From NCBI GenBank assembly GCA_036506175.1, contig DASXSE010000053.1:1-29429 (forward strand): DNA of 29,429 bases, written 5' to 3'. The notes under the pieces were generated by a model, which was not told where the DNA came from, did not search any database, and saw only the letters and a program-made list of their open reading frames with translations. Each line of letters opens with the position of its first letter. Positions within the stretch are counted from its first letter, which is position 1. This DNA comes from JAIBJP01 sp036506175 (GTDB lineage: Bacteria; Actinomycetota; Thermoleophilia; Gaiellales; Gaiellaceae). Shown piece after piece: positions 22,245 through 29,429 of the stretch. Position numbers and translations under genes: made by a program.

Positions 22245-23183
22245 CTACGCGGGGAGGAGGTGGCGCTCGAGGAGCGCCTCGGCGATCTGGACGGCGTTCA
22301 GAGCCGCGCCCTTGCGCAGGTTGTCGCAGACCGCCCAGATGGCGAGGCCCTTCGGATCGGTCACGTCCTGGCGAACACGGCCGATGAGGACCTCGTCGCG
22401 TCCTGCTGCGTCCTTCGGGGTTGCAAGCTCATCGACAGCGACGTGCGGCGCGGAGGCGAGGGCCTCCATGGCTTCCTCCGGACTGAGTGGCTCCTCGGTC
22501 TCGACCCAGATGGCCTGACCATGGCCGACAAGGACGGGAACGCGCATGCACGTTGCCTGAATAGGCAACGATTCCAAGCTTAAGATCTTGCGGGTCTCGG
22601 CGCGCAGCTTCGATTCCTCCGTGAACTCGTCGCCTTCGAGTTCCCAGTCCATCGCCAAGTCGGCTTCCATGGGCGGCGTCGCTCGCAGCCGCTCGATTCC
22701 CGCGTCGCCGGCGCCCGACATCGACTGATAAGTCGCCAGGCGTACCCGTGTCAGCCCCGCGGCGTCATGCAATGGCTTGAGGACACAAGCGAGCTGGATC
22801 GCGGAGCAGTTCGGGTTGGCCACGATCTCGTCACCGTCCAGCACCTCGTCGTTCACGCCGGTGACGACGAGCGGGATGCCCTCGGCGAGGCGATAGGCAT
22901 CGGACTTGTCGATCGCTACCGCTCCCCCGGAGACCGCCGAGGGGACGAGCTCACGGCTCGCGTCGGTCCCGACGGAGAAGAAGCAGAGGTCGAGGTCTCC
23001 GGCGGACAGCGCCGCCGGTGTTGCCTCCTCGACCTCGAGCCGTCGCTCGCCGAAAGAGACGCTGCGCCCGGCGGATCGGGACGAGGCGAACACGCGCACA
23101 TCGTCGAAGGCCCGCTCGGCCAGCAGCTGGAGCGTGACCGTGCCCACGGCGCCCGTGGCGCCGACGACCGCGATTCTAGGCAT
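22245..23183 (-). CDS. asd: Aspartate-semialdehyde dehydrogenase
   Basis: A 312-residue enzyme of the aspartate pathway that reduces aspartyl phosphate to the semialdehyde, for lysine, threonine, methionine and diaminopimelate. Seen: the NADP fold VGATGAVG (7-14), SSRSAGR, FFSVGTDASRE, DKSDAYR (92-98), the catalytic Cys126 in ANPNCSAIQL, TYQSMSGAG, and the basic-residue region RVPVLVGHGQAIWVE with the active-site His. It is somewhat shorter than usual (about 330-345) because of trimmed loops. The ATG overlaps the lysC stop by 8 nt, so the two consecutive steps are one operon. Confidence 0.95.
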   Translation of the reverse strand: MPRIAVVGATGAVGTVTLQLLAERAFDDVRVFASSRSAGRSVSFGERRLEVEEATPAALSAGDLDLCFFSVGTDASRELVPSAVSGGAVAIDKSDAYRLAEGIPLVVTGVNDEVLDGDEIVANPNCSAIQLACVLKPLHDAAGLTRVRLATYQSMSGAGDAGIERLRATPPMEADLAMDWELEGDEFTEESKLRAETRKILSLESLPIQATCMRVPVLVGHGQAIWVETEEPLSPEEAMEALASAPHVAVDELATPKDAAGRDEVLIGRVRQDVTDPKGLAIWAVCDNLRKGAALNAVQIAEALLERHLLPA

Positions 23184-24429
23184 GGCCCCTTTCGGCCCCA
23201 GCGGCGGCCAAATCGAAGCCCTGGTGGAGGGCGCGCACCGTGCGCTCGACGTCCTCGTGCGGGACGTAGAAGGCGATCTTGATGGGCGAGGTGGCGACGA
23301 GCTTTGGCTCGACGCCGAGCTCGCGCAGGAGCGAGAACGTCTGAGCAGCGATGCCAGGATGACTCTTCATCCCCGCGCCGACCACGCTCACCTTCCCGAG
23401 GTCGCCGCGCTCCTCCCAGCGGCCGCCGAGGCCCTCGAGGACAGCAGCGATCTCAGTCCGGTCCGCGACGGGCGCAGAGAAGAGGATCTCGCCGTCCGTC
23501 TGGATGATCGTGTCGACCGAGACCGAAGCCGCTGCGAGCGCTGCGAAGAGATCGGCCCTGTCGACGCCCTCCACCCGGTACACGGCCTCCTCGAGCGTGT
23601 GGGTTACGCCCGAGATCATCGCCTTCTCCAGCATGCGCTCGTCCTCCTCGGTGATCCACGTCCCGTCCGCGTCGGTGAACGTGGAGCGGACGTGGAGCTT
23701 GACCCCATGGTTGCGCGCGAACTCGACCGAGCGTAGCGCAAGCACCCGCGCGCCCGAGGCCGCCATCTCCAGCATCTCTTCGTAACTCACGGCATGCAGC
23801 TTCCGTGCGTCGGGGACGATGCGCGGGTCGGCCGTGAAGACGCCGTCGACGTCGGTGTAGATCTCGCACGCGTCGGCGCCAAGCGCGGCTGCCAGGGCGA
23901 CCGCGGTGGTGTCGGAGCCGCCGCGCCCGAGCGTGGTGATGTCCTTGTCCGTGGAGACGCCCTGGAAGCCGGCGACGAGGACGATCTTGTCCTGGTCGAG
24001 CGCCTCTCGGATGCGGCTGCCGCGCACCTCGACGATCTTCGCCTTCCCGTGGGCGGTGTCCGTGACGATTCCCGCCTGCGAGCCCGTGAGAGAGATGGCC
24101 TCCTGTCCCAAGTCCGAGATGGCCATGGCCACGAGCGCGCAGGAGATGCGCTCGCCGACGGAGATGAGCATGTCCATCTCCCGGGGTTTTGGATGGGGAG
24201 AAACCTCGTGGGCGAGCGCGACCAGGTCGTCCGTGTGCCGACCCATCGCGGAAACCACGCCGACGACGCGCCCGCCGGCGCGCTTCGCGTCCACCAGCCG
24301 CGCCGCGACGCGGCGAATCTTCTCGGGATCGGCGACGGAGGTGCCGCCGAACTTCATGACGAGCGTTCCGACACTCGCCTGCCGGTCGTCGGTCTCGACC
24401 GCAGGAATGGTCTCATAAGCGGTTTCCAA
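23176..24429 (-). CDS. lysC: Aspartokinase
   Basis: A 417-residue monofunctional aspartate kinase that phosphorylates aspartate. Seen: MKFGGTSVADPEKI, SAMGRHTDDL, LISVGERISCALVAMA, GFQGVSTDKDITTLGRGGSDTTAVALA with the ATP-site residues, TDVDGVFTADPR, and two C-terminal ACT domains (about 265-400) that normally bind lysine and/or threonine for feedback control. The TTG at 24429 is chosen because TACAAT ends exactly 7 nt upstream, which fits a leaderless start; a shorter form from the ATG of MKFGGTS is the alternative. As in other actinobacterial lysC genes, an internal start near residue 240 could make a separate regulatory beta subunit (Met residues present), but this is not shown. asd follows with an 8-nt overlap. 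Confidence 0.95.
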   Translation of the reverse strand: METAYETIPAVETDDRQASVGTLVMKFGGTSVADPEKIRRVAARLVDAKRAGGRVVGVVSAMGRHTDDLVALAHEVSPHPKPREMDMLISVGERISCALVAMAISDLGQEAISLTGSQAGIVTDTAHGKAKIVEVRGSRIREALDQDKIVLVAGFQGVSTDKDITTLGRGGSDTTAVALAAALGADACEIYTDVDGVFTADPRIVPDARKLHAVSYEEMLEMAASGARVLALRSVEFARNHGVKLHVRSTFTDADGTWITEEDERMLEKAMISGVTHTLEEAVYRVEGVDRADLFAALAAASVSVDTIIQTDGEILFSAPVADRTEIAAVLEGLGGRWEERGDLGKVSVVGAGMKSHPGIAAQTFSLLRELGVEPKLVATSPIKIAFYVPHEDVERTVRALHQGFDLAAAGAERGHA

Positions 24430-24436
24430 GCCTCGA

Positions 24437-24442
24437 ATTGTA
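24437..24442 (-). promoter_or_regulatory. Leaderless -10 box for lysC-asd
   Basis: On the minus strand TACAAT (5 of 6 matches to the consensus) ends 7 nt before the TTG start of lysC. It lies in the 22-bp gap after the glycosyltransferase gene and separates lysC-asd from the upstream run. No Shine-Dalgarno is present. Confidence 0.55.
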
Positions 24443-24451
24443 GGTTGCGGC

Positions 24452-26050
24452 TCAGCCGCACCCTGGGCCGCCGAGCCGGTAGATCGTTACTTCTGGGCCT
24501 GGCCGGTCGTAGGCCAGCGGGTAGTAGTCGAACGACCAGTCGAAGTTGAACGGCACCGGATCGTCGCCGTACGGGCTCATGTGAAAGGCCACTTGGCCGC
24601 GGCGGTCGAGCTCCCGGTAGTAGTCGATCGACTTCGGGACCCGCTCGGGCTCGGCGAAAGCACGGCCGGACACCGTGCTCGCCCGCACGACCCAGCACGC
24701 TCCGTCGGCGACGTACTCATCTATGAAGCTTGGACGGAGCCGCCGCGCGTAGCCTTCGCCCGCGCGGTTGACGGTGTTGCGCCGCCAGAGCGCGTGCCCA
24801 TCGTCTTTGAGCCAGCGAAGCGGAAACGCAGGCTCGAGCACGATCTGCGACCCCGCGGGAATGTGCTCCACCATCCACGCCCGCGCAAAGGTGCGTGTGT
24901 CGGTCCGGGACAGGACGAGGTCGTTGTGAACGGCGTACACGAGCCCCTGCGCGGTGAGCGCGACGGTCGCAACCCCAAGAGCCGGTGCGAGGAACCGCGG
25001 CCAACGTCGGCCGATCGCGTCGGCTCCGGCGACGACGGCATAGCCGGCGAGGATGCAGGCGAAGGGGAAGAGCGGCAAGAGCCACCGTCCGAAGTAGCGC
25101 TCCTGCGTCGCCATGTAGAGGAGGAAGACCGCCGGCGCGGGGAGAAGCAGCAGGGCCGCTGCCTGTTTCCTCACGACCAGGAGGACCGCCCCTGCCACCG
25201 CGGCGATTGCCGGTACCCAGCCGAGTCCCCAGGTTGCCGTCCACAGGTAGTAGCGCAGCGGGCTCTCCTCGGTGAGCCCGAGCTTGTGCCGGCCCGCCAA
25301 CCGTGACTGGATGGTCAGGCCCCGGTGGAACTCGTGAAAGTCGACGAGGGCGTACGGATTTGCAAGTACAAACGCGCCGATGGACGCGGCAGCCGCGACG
25401 CCGAGTCCTGCGAGCGTTCTGCGGCGCTCCGTTGACGTCCACAACTGGATTGCCACCGCCGCCAGGAGAGAGACGAGGGCGATTCCCGCGGTGTACTTGG
25501 TCGCAGCCCCGAAGCCGAGCCCGAGGCCCGCGATGGCGTGGTCCAGCAGACGGCCGCGGAGGAAGATGCCGACGCTGCCGAGCAAGGAGACCGCGAGCGG
25601 CAGGGTCGCGGGAACGTCATTGAGCGCCAGGTGCGAGTAGAAGACCGGGAGGAAGGCGACCGCCATCAGGGCCGCTGCGAGCAGACCGGCGCGGCGGTCG
25701 AAGAGCCGCGCGCCGATGGCGTAGACGATCCCGACTACAGCGGTGCCGAGGAGCGCCGTGGCCACGCGGGCGACTGTGAACGCCTCACTTGGATCGTGTG
25801 CGAAATCGGCGACAGCGTCCCGGCCCAGGAACCACAGCGCGAGGACGACATGGACGAAGTACGTGAAGCCCGGGGGGTTCCTGAAGTAGTGCGGGTTGTA
25901 GCCCTCGTCGAAGAACCGCACGGCCCGTGGGACGAAATGCGAGCTCTCGTCGCTGTTGTAGACGTATGGGAGGCCGTAGCGGATGCCCCACAGGCGCAGG
26001 CCCAGGGCGAGGAGGAGCACGGCCGCGAGGCCGATGCGCCAGCGCGTCAC
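24452..26050 (-). CDS. GT39/PMT-like membrane glycosyltransferase
   Basis: A 532-residue multi-spanning protein of the dolichyl/polyprenyl-phosphate-sugar transferase superfamily (ArnT, PMT_2). Seen: a first membrane helix (6-22), then the catalytic-type acidic pair in the first outer loop (YNSDESSHFVPRAV, Asp34/Glu35), about ten further hydrophobic helices, and a soluble C-terminal domain of ~150 residues beginning after LTAQGLVYAVHNDLVL. Such enzymes move a sugar from a lipid carrier to protein, lipid A or wall polymers on the outer face. The substrate cannot be inferred. The GTG at 26050 overlaps the recR stop codon (GTGA); the longer frame upstream is a shadow of recR. Confidence 0.87.
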   Translation of the reverse strand: MTRWRIGLAAVLLLALGLRLWGIRYGLPYVYNSDESSHFVPRAVRFFDEGYNPHYFRNPPGFTYFVHVVLALWFLGRDAVADFAHDPSEAFTVARVATALLGTAVVGIVYAIGARLFDRRAGLLAAALMAVAFLPVFYSHLALNDVPATLPLAVSLLGSVGIFLRGRLLDHAIAGLGLGFGAATKYTAGIALVSLLAAVAIQLWTSTERRRTLAGLGVAAAASIGAFVLANPYALVDFHEFHRGLTIQSRLAGRHKLGLTEESPLRYYLWTATWGLGWVPAIAAVAGAVLLVVRKQAAALLLLPAPAVFLLYMATQERYFGRWLLPLFPFACILAGYAVVAGADAIGRRWPRFLAPALGVATVALTAQGLVYAVHNDLVLSRTDTRTFARAWMVEHIPAGSQIVLEPAFPLRWLKDDGHALWRRNTVNRAGEGYARRLRPSFIDEYVADGACWVVRASTVSGRAFAEPERVPKSIDYYRELDRRGQVAFHMSPYGDDPVPFNFDWSFDYYPLAYDRPGPEVTIYRLGGPGCG

Positions 26051-26637
26051 ATCTCGCGCCTGCCGGAGAGTGCCCGCCCGAGGGTGACCTCGTCCGCGTA
26101 CTCGAGATCGCCGCCGACAGGCAAACCACTTGCGAGACGAGTGACCCGCGTCCGGTCGCGGAGCCGATCGGCGAGATACGCCGCGGTCGCCTCGCCGGTC
26201 ATGTTCGGGTTCGTGGCGAGGACCACCTCTTCGACGCCGTTGCGGTCGACGCGCTGGAGGAGCTCGTCGATCCGGAGATGCTGTGGCTCGACGCCGTCGA
26301 GCGGGCTGAGCGCTCCACCGAGGACGTGGTAGACGCCCCGGAACTCGTGAGTGCGCTCGACCGACAGCAGGTCCGCTGGTTGCTCGACGACGCAGATGAT
26401 CGAGCGGTCGCGGCGCGCGTCCTGGCAGATGACGCAGAGCTCCTCCTCGGTCAGGTTTCCGCACTCCCGGCAGAAGCCGATTCGTTCCTTTACCTCACGG
26501 ATTGCCTCGGCAAGGGCCAGCGCCTCTTCCTTCGGCACGCGCAGTAGATGGAATGCGAGTCGCTGAGCAGTCCGCGTCCCGACGCCGGGGAGCCGGGAGA
26601 GCTGCGCGATCAGGTTGTCGACGAGCGGGCTGAACAT
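26047..26637 (-). CDS. recR: Recombination mediator RecR
   Basis: A 196-residue protein that works with RecF/RecO to load RecA at gaps. Seen: the helix-hairpin-helix LSRLPGVGTRTAQRLAF (13-29), a C4 zinc site with Cys56, 59, 68 and 71 (CRECG, CVICQ), and a Toprim domain from ~79 with VVEQPADLL, HVLGGALSPLDG and the C-terminal Walker-B-like GGDLEYAD. Length is normal. It is the third gene of dnaX-ybaB-recR but is separated from ybaB by 186 bp and has a weak CACAAT box 8 nt before its ATG, so it may be partly independent. The glycosyltransferase is coupled to its end. Confidence 0.96.
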   Translation of the reverse strand: MFSPLVDNLIAQLSRLPGVGTRTAQRLAFHLLRVPKEEALALAEAIREVKERIGFCRECGNLTEEELCVICQDARRDRSIICVVEQPADLLSVERTHEFRGVYHVLGGALSPLDGVEPQHLRIDELLQRVDRNGVEEVVLATNPNMTGEATAAYLADRLRDRTRVTRLASGLPVGGDLEYADEVTLGRALSGRREM

Positions 26638-26728
26638 GCCCGCGCATTGTGCCTAGGACGGGCTGACGGAAGGTCGCTCGTCGCAGGAGCGCGCTGGTCG
26701 TTCCGAGGCTGCGGACGCCGGGCGCTCT

Positions 26729-26746
26729 CGTATTGAAGGTAATACG
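26729..26746. other. Small hairpin in the ybaB-recR gap
   Basis: CGTATT at 26729-26734 and AATACG at 26741-26746 form a 6-bp perfect stem with a 6-nt loop, locally AT-rich in a GC-rich gap of 186 bp (26638-26823). It may be a weak terminator or processing site between ybaB and recR. A 62-codon minus-strand frame crosses the gap but has no ribosome-binding site or family resemblance, so I do not call a gene. Confidence 0.35.
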
Positions 26747-26823
26747 GGGGCGACCGGTGGCTACTGCCTGGGGGCGATCCAGCGTGCTTCGGCGGCACAG
26801 CTGATCTTTGGTCAGACCGTCCT

Positions 26824-27144
26824 CTAAAGGCCAGGAAGACCGAGGCCGCGAAGGCCGCCTATCGTGCCGCCGAGCTTCGACTGCATGAGCTCCTGCGCGT
26901 TGCGGAGCGCCTCGTTCACGCCTGCGAGGACGAGATCGGCGAGGCCCTCGGGATCGTCTGGGTCGATCGCCTGCGGATCGATCTTGATCTCCACGATCTC
27001 TCCGGAGCCGCTCGCCTTGACGACGACCATGCCGCCGCCGACCGAGGCCTCCACGGTCTCGTGTGCGAGCTCCTCCTGGGCCTTGGCCATCTCCTCCTGC
27101 ATCTGCTGAACCTGCTGCAGCATCTTGTTCATGTCCATGCTCAT
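26824..27144 (-). CDS. YbaB/EbfC nucleoid-associated protein
   Basis: A 106-residue DNA-binding protein of the YbaB/EbfC family. Seen: an N-terminal amphipathic helix rich in Gln/Met/Glu (MNKMLQQVQQMQEEMAKAQEE), the VEASVGGGMVVVKASGSGEI strand core, and IDPQAIDPDDPEGLADLVLAGVNEAL. The ATG overlaps the dnaX stop (ATGA). The dnaX-ybaB-recR order is conserved across bacteria. The short Gly/Leu-rich tail (GGTIGGLRGLGLPGL) is typical of the actinobacterial form. Confidence 0.94.
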   Translation of the reverse strand: MSMDMNKMLQQVQQMQEEMAKAQEELAHETVEASVGGGMVVVKASGSGEIVEIKIDPQAIDPDDPEGLADLVLAGVNEALRNAQELMQSKLGGTIGGLRGLGLPGL

Positions 27145-28721
27145 TCGTCAGTCACCTCTCGGGCGTCGAATGTGCTTTTCATCAGCGAGATGATGTCCTC
27201 TTCGCTGATCGGGCCTTCCTCGCTGTCCACTTCCTCCATCTCACCCTCGCCGACCGCGAACGTCGGGGTGAGGCGGCGGCCGGTCACCTCGAAGAGGATC
27301 TCGGCCAAGAGGTCGGCGTTCTTCGGTTCCTCGGCCAGGTTGCGGTGAAAGGAGGCCGCAGGCGGAAACTCGATCACGAGCTTGTCGCCGGCCAGCTCGA
27401 CCGGGTGGGCTTCGGCGAGGACGGACGAGGTCGGGATCGAGCGCTCCGCGACCGCCGGCAGGATGGCCTGCTTCCAGGCTGACTGCAGCTCACTCAGCTC
27501 CAGCTTCGGCTGCGCCTCCGCTGGAACTGAAGGGGGCGCCGTTGGGGAGGACGGACGCGGACTCGATTTCATCGGTTCGCCCCTGCTTCGATTCTCGAGC
27601 TGCTCGATCCGGAAGGACAGCGACTGGCGTGACAGGTCGGCGCCCGGCCGCGTCACCTTGACGAGCGCGAGCTCGAGCGGAAGCCGTGGATCGCCGCCCT
27701 GGCGCACGTCGTCGACGGCGACCGCCAGGAGGTCGATGAGCCGCAGGACTTCGGGCTCCGCGAGCTGATTTGCCTGCGCCTGCAGGCGTTCGCGGGCCTC
27801 CGGAGTCGCCGGAACAGAGTCGGGCACCTCACCCAAGTGCTGGACGAGCAGGACGTGGCGCAAGTGCTCGAGGAGGTCGGTGACGAGCCGGGAGAGATCC
27901 TGACCCTGCTCAGCGAGCTCCTCGATGAAGTTGAGCAGGCCGGCGGTGTCCTTGTCGACGACGAGGTCACAGATGCGAAACAGGGCCTCCTCCTCGACGG
28001 CGCCGAGGAGCTGGAGGACCGCCTGAACGGTTATCTGGCCGTCGGTTGCGGCCGCGAGCTGGTCGAGCGTCGAGACGGCGTCGCGGAAGCTGCCGCGGGC
28101 GCTGCGGGCGATGAGCGAGAGCGCCGCGTCGGGCGCGTCGATCTTCTCCTCGTCGGCGACGTGCCGCAGCAGCTTCGTCAACTCGGCGAGCCGGGGACGC
28201 GCGAACAGGAAGGTCTGGCAGCGGGAGCGCACCGTATGGAGCACCTTTTGGAGCTCGGTCGTGCAGAAGACGAAGACGAGGTGGGGGGGCGGCTCCTCGA
28301 TGAGTTTCAGAAGAGCGTTCCAGGCTGCATCGGTGAGCTGATGCGCCTCGTCGAGGATGTAGACCTTGTAGCGGCCCTCGACCGGCTGGAGGATGACGTG
28401 CTCGCGGATCTCGCGGATGTCGTCGATCCCGCGCTGGCTCGCGGCATCCATCTCGATCACGTCGAGCGACGTTCCAGCCGCGATCGTTCGGCAGGAGTTG
28501 CAGGTCTTGTCCGGCGTAGCCGTCGGCCCCTGCTCGCAGTTGAGGCACTTGGCGAGGATGCGCGCGAGCGACGTCTTGCCGGTTCCGCGCGGGCCCGCGA
28601 ACAGGTATGCCTGGCGGATCTGGTCTCGCTCGATCGCATTGCGGAGGGTGCGAACGACCGCTTCTTGGCCGACCACCTCGTCGAAATCGAGGGGACGGTA
28701 TTTGCGATAGAGGGCGGTCAC
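27141..28721 (-). CDS. dnaX: DNA polymerase III subunits gamma/tau
   Basis: A 526-residue clamp-loader ATPase. Seen: LYRKYRPLDFDEVVGQE, Walker A GPRGTGKTSLAR (43-54), a C4 zinc site with Cys59, 62, 74 and 77, the DEAH-type Walker B YILDEAHQL, sensor 1 FCTTE, the Arg-finger SRCQTF segment, domain III through ~350, and a ~150-residue C-terminal tail with a Pro/Ser linker (SPRPSSPTAPPSVP) and a terminal domain like the tau polymerase-binding part. I see no A-rich slippery heptamer, so separate gamma by frameshifting is not indicated. GTG start at 28721; a TAAGAT box lies at 28734-28739, close to the 3' end of the SRP RNA. Confidence 0.96.
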   Translation of the reverse strand: MTALYRKYRPLDFDEVVGQEAVVRTLRNAIERDQIRQAYLFAGPRGTGKTSLARILAKCLNCEQGPTATPDKTCNSCRTIAAGTSLDVIEMDAASQRGIDDIREIREHVILQPVEGRYKVYILDEAHQLTDAAWNALLKLIEEPPPHLVFVFCTTELQKVLHTVRSRCQTFLFARPRLAELTKLLRHVADEEKIDAPDAALSLIARSARGSFRDAVSTLDQLAAATDGQITVQAVLQLLGAVEEEALFRICDLVVDKDTAGLLNFIEELAEQGQDLSRLVTDLLEHLRHVLLVQHLGEVPDSVPATPEARERLQAQANQLAEPEVLRLIDLLAVAVDDVRQGGDPRLPLELALVKVTRPGADLSRQSLSFRIEQLENRSRGEPMKSSPRPSSPTAPPSVPAEAQPKLELSELQSAWKQAILPAVAERSIPTSSVLAEAHPVELAGDKLVIEFPPAASFHRNLAEEPKNADLLAEILFEVTGRRLTPTFAVGEGEMEEVDSEEGPISEEDIISLMKSTFDAREVTDE

Positions 28722-28741
28722 TCGACTTCCGCCATCTTAAT

Positions 28742-29019
28742 GCCCGGCCGCGCACCCTCCGTCGAGAACGCTCCCGAGGCGGTGCCGGCGACGCTCGCTC
28801 AGACCAGGCTGATCCGCGGCACCTGGGAGAAACTGCTTAGCGCTGCTTCCTCCCGGACCTGACGCGGTTCGCAGGCTCCCAATGCGCGGAACCTGGCCGT
28901 CAACGCTCGCGTGCGCAAGCCCTACTTCGAACAGCAACCCCCTTGGGAAGGGATTCGGCCCCGCTAGAGCGGATTGCGGGTTCAGGGAACCGCTAGCTCC
29001 CCGCTTAGCACGGCCGGGC
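28742..29019 (-). ncRNA. ffs: Signal recognition particle RNA, long form with Alu domain (scRNA type)
   Basis: The RNA is on the minus strand. Its S domain has the near-invariant helix 8 core GTCAGGTCCGGGAGGAAGCAGC (28842-28863, here in two parts: GTCAGGTCC and GGAAGCAGC) with a GGGA tetraloop and flanking pairing of CCAGG/CCTGG arms. The 5' part (28941-29010) carries the Alu core GTGCTAAGCGGGGAGCTAGC followed by GGTTCCCTGAACCCGC and AATCCGC, matching the layout of Bacillus subtilis scRNA. The 5' end GCCCGGCCG (29011-29019) pairs perfectly with 28742-28750 over 9 bp, closing a molecule of about 278 nt. It sits just upstream of dnaX, as in Bacillus. Exact ends are from the closing helix. Confidence 0.93.
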
Positions 29020-29025
29020 GAAAGG

Positions 29026-29034
29026 ATGGTAGCA
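29026..29034 (-). promoter_or_regulatory. Extended -10 promoter of the SRP RNA
   Basis: On the minus strand TGCTACCAT provides an extended -10 (TGn plus TACCAT). The first G of the SRP RNA closing helix lies 7 nt after the box, at the expected start position. No good -35. Confidence 0.45.
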
Positions 29035-29049
29035 ACGTGACCGTGCCCT

Positions 29050-29429
29050 TCAGGGGCCGATACGCGACATCGTGGCCACGTCGGCGGCGTCCTTGGCCGC
29101 GACCGCCGGGTCGCTTCGCGCGGCCGACTTGTCCGTTTTGAGGGCGCCGAGAGCGATGACCCGAGCCCGGACGCCGTAGAGCTCTTTGACGTCGTCACCG
29201 AACGCTCCCTCTGACCACTCGCCGCGACCGCCGCTCCGGAGCGGCGTGAACACCTCGCCCTGCTCGTCGCGCGCAAGGAAGGCGACGTCCAGATGGACGC
29301 CCTCGCGCTCGAACGCCGTGTAGCCGTCCTCGCCTTCCTCCGGCGTGTGTGTCCAGCCATCTCTCTCGAGGGCGCTCGAAACGTGGCCCAGATCCTCCTC
29401 CCAGACCGCGATGTCCAGGTCGTCGTGGG
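29050..29429 (-). CDS. Nucleotidyltransferase, ANT(2'')-like (partial, 5' end outside window)
   Basis: The last 126 residues of a protein reading HDDLDIAVWEEDLG, then ALERDGWTHTPEEGEDG, FEREGVHLDVAFLARDEQGEVFTPL, and a C-terminal helix region with LKTDKSAARSDPAVAAKDAADV. The HDDLDIAVW and HLDVAF strands supply the paired metal-binding aspartates of the polymerase-beta-like nucleotidyltransferase fold, most like aminoglycoside 2''-adenylyltransferase or lincosamide nucleotidyltransferase domains. The start lies beyond the right edge. Most chromosomal members are uncharacterised, so resistance activity should not be assumed. It is upstream of the SRP RNA on the same strand, 30 nt away. Confidence 0.78.
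   Translation of the reverse strand, partial: HDDLDIAVWEEDLGHVSSALERDGWTHTPEEGEDGYTAFEREGVHLDVAFLARDEQGEVFTPLRSGGRGEWSEGAFGDDVKELYGVRARVIALGALKTDKSAARSDPAVAAKDAADVATMSRIGP

Noticed and set aside
26610..26798. 62-codon minus-strand frame in the ybaB-recR gap
   Set aside because: No ribosome-binding site, low-complexity Arg/Pro/Ser content, overlaps recR start.
28734..28739. Separate promoter for dnaX (TAAGAT)
   Set aside because: 12 nt from the GTG is plausible, but the box abuts the SRP RNA 3' end and read-through is equally likely; not called as a feature.

Overview
The window is a gene-dense, high-GC chromosomal segment with no tRNA, rRNA, CRISPR array, insertion sequence or plasmid gene that I can find. 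Gene content and style (actinobacterial citrate synthase 2, SCO1-like enzyme repertoire of soil actinobacteria, many start codons lying 7-12 nt after a TANNNT box, GTG/TTG starts, the dnaX-ybaB-recR block) suggest an Actinomycetota lineage, most likely a deep-branching one such as class Thermoleophilia. The taxon is an inference from protein style only.

Region 1 (1-10.5 kb) and region 3 (14.6-20.8 kb) hold an unusually dense set of TCA-cycle genes: the 3' end of sucC, sucD, malate dehydrogenase, isocitrate dehydrogenase, citrate synthase, ATP-type PEP carboxykinase and a succinate dehydrogenase operon. Between them are a methyltransferase wedged between sucC and sucD, a PLP aminotransferase, a cupin/TPR protein, a secreted RTX-repeat protein, a PDZ-Lon (YlbL-like) membrane protease coupled to mdh, and a small Cys-rich protein that is easy to miss.

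Region 2 (10.5-14.6 kb) carries a small HEAT-repeat protein, a 56-residue membrane/zinc-ribbon protein, two tandem Xer-type tyrosine recombinases and a divergent class III cyclase-like protein fused through one membrane segment to an extracytoplasmic beta-propeller.

The succinate dehydrogenase operon (16.3-20.75 kb) is the most interesting unit. It reads sdhA - lipoprotein - sdhB - CCG-domain subunit, with every junction overlapping by 1-4 nt. SdhB has an extra cysteine at the site that normally makes the [3Fe-4S] cluster, and the last subunit has two complete CCG cysteine motifs. No heme-binding SdhC/SdhD gene follows. This is the signature of the non-classical 'type E' succinate dehydrogenase, here with an uncharacterised lipoprotein built into the operon.

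Region 4 (20.8-29.4 kb) has a metallophosphoesterase and a GNAT-like protein on the plus strand, then a long minus-strand run: nucleotidyltransferase (partial), SRP RNA, dnaX, ybaB, recR, a GT39-like glycosyltransferase, lysC and asd. The SRP RNA is the long form with an Alu domain, like Bacillus scRNA, and sits directly upstream of dnaX as it does in Bacillus.
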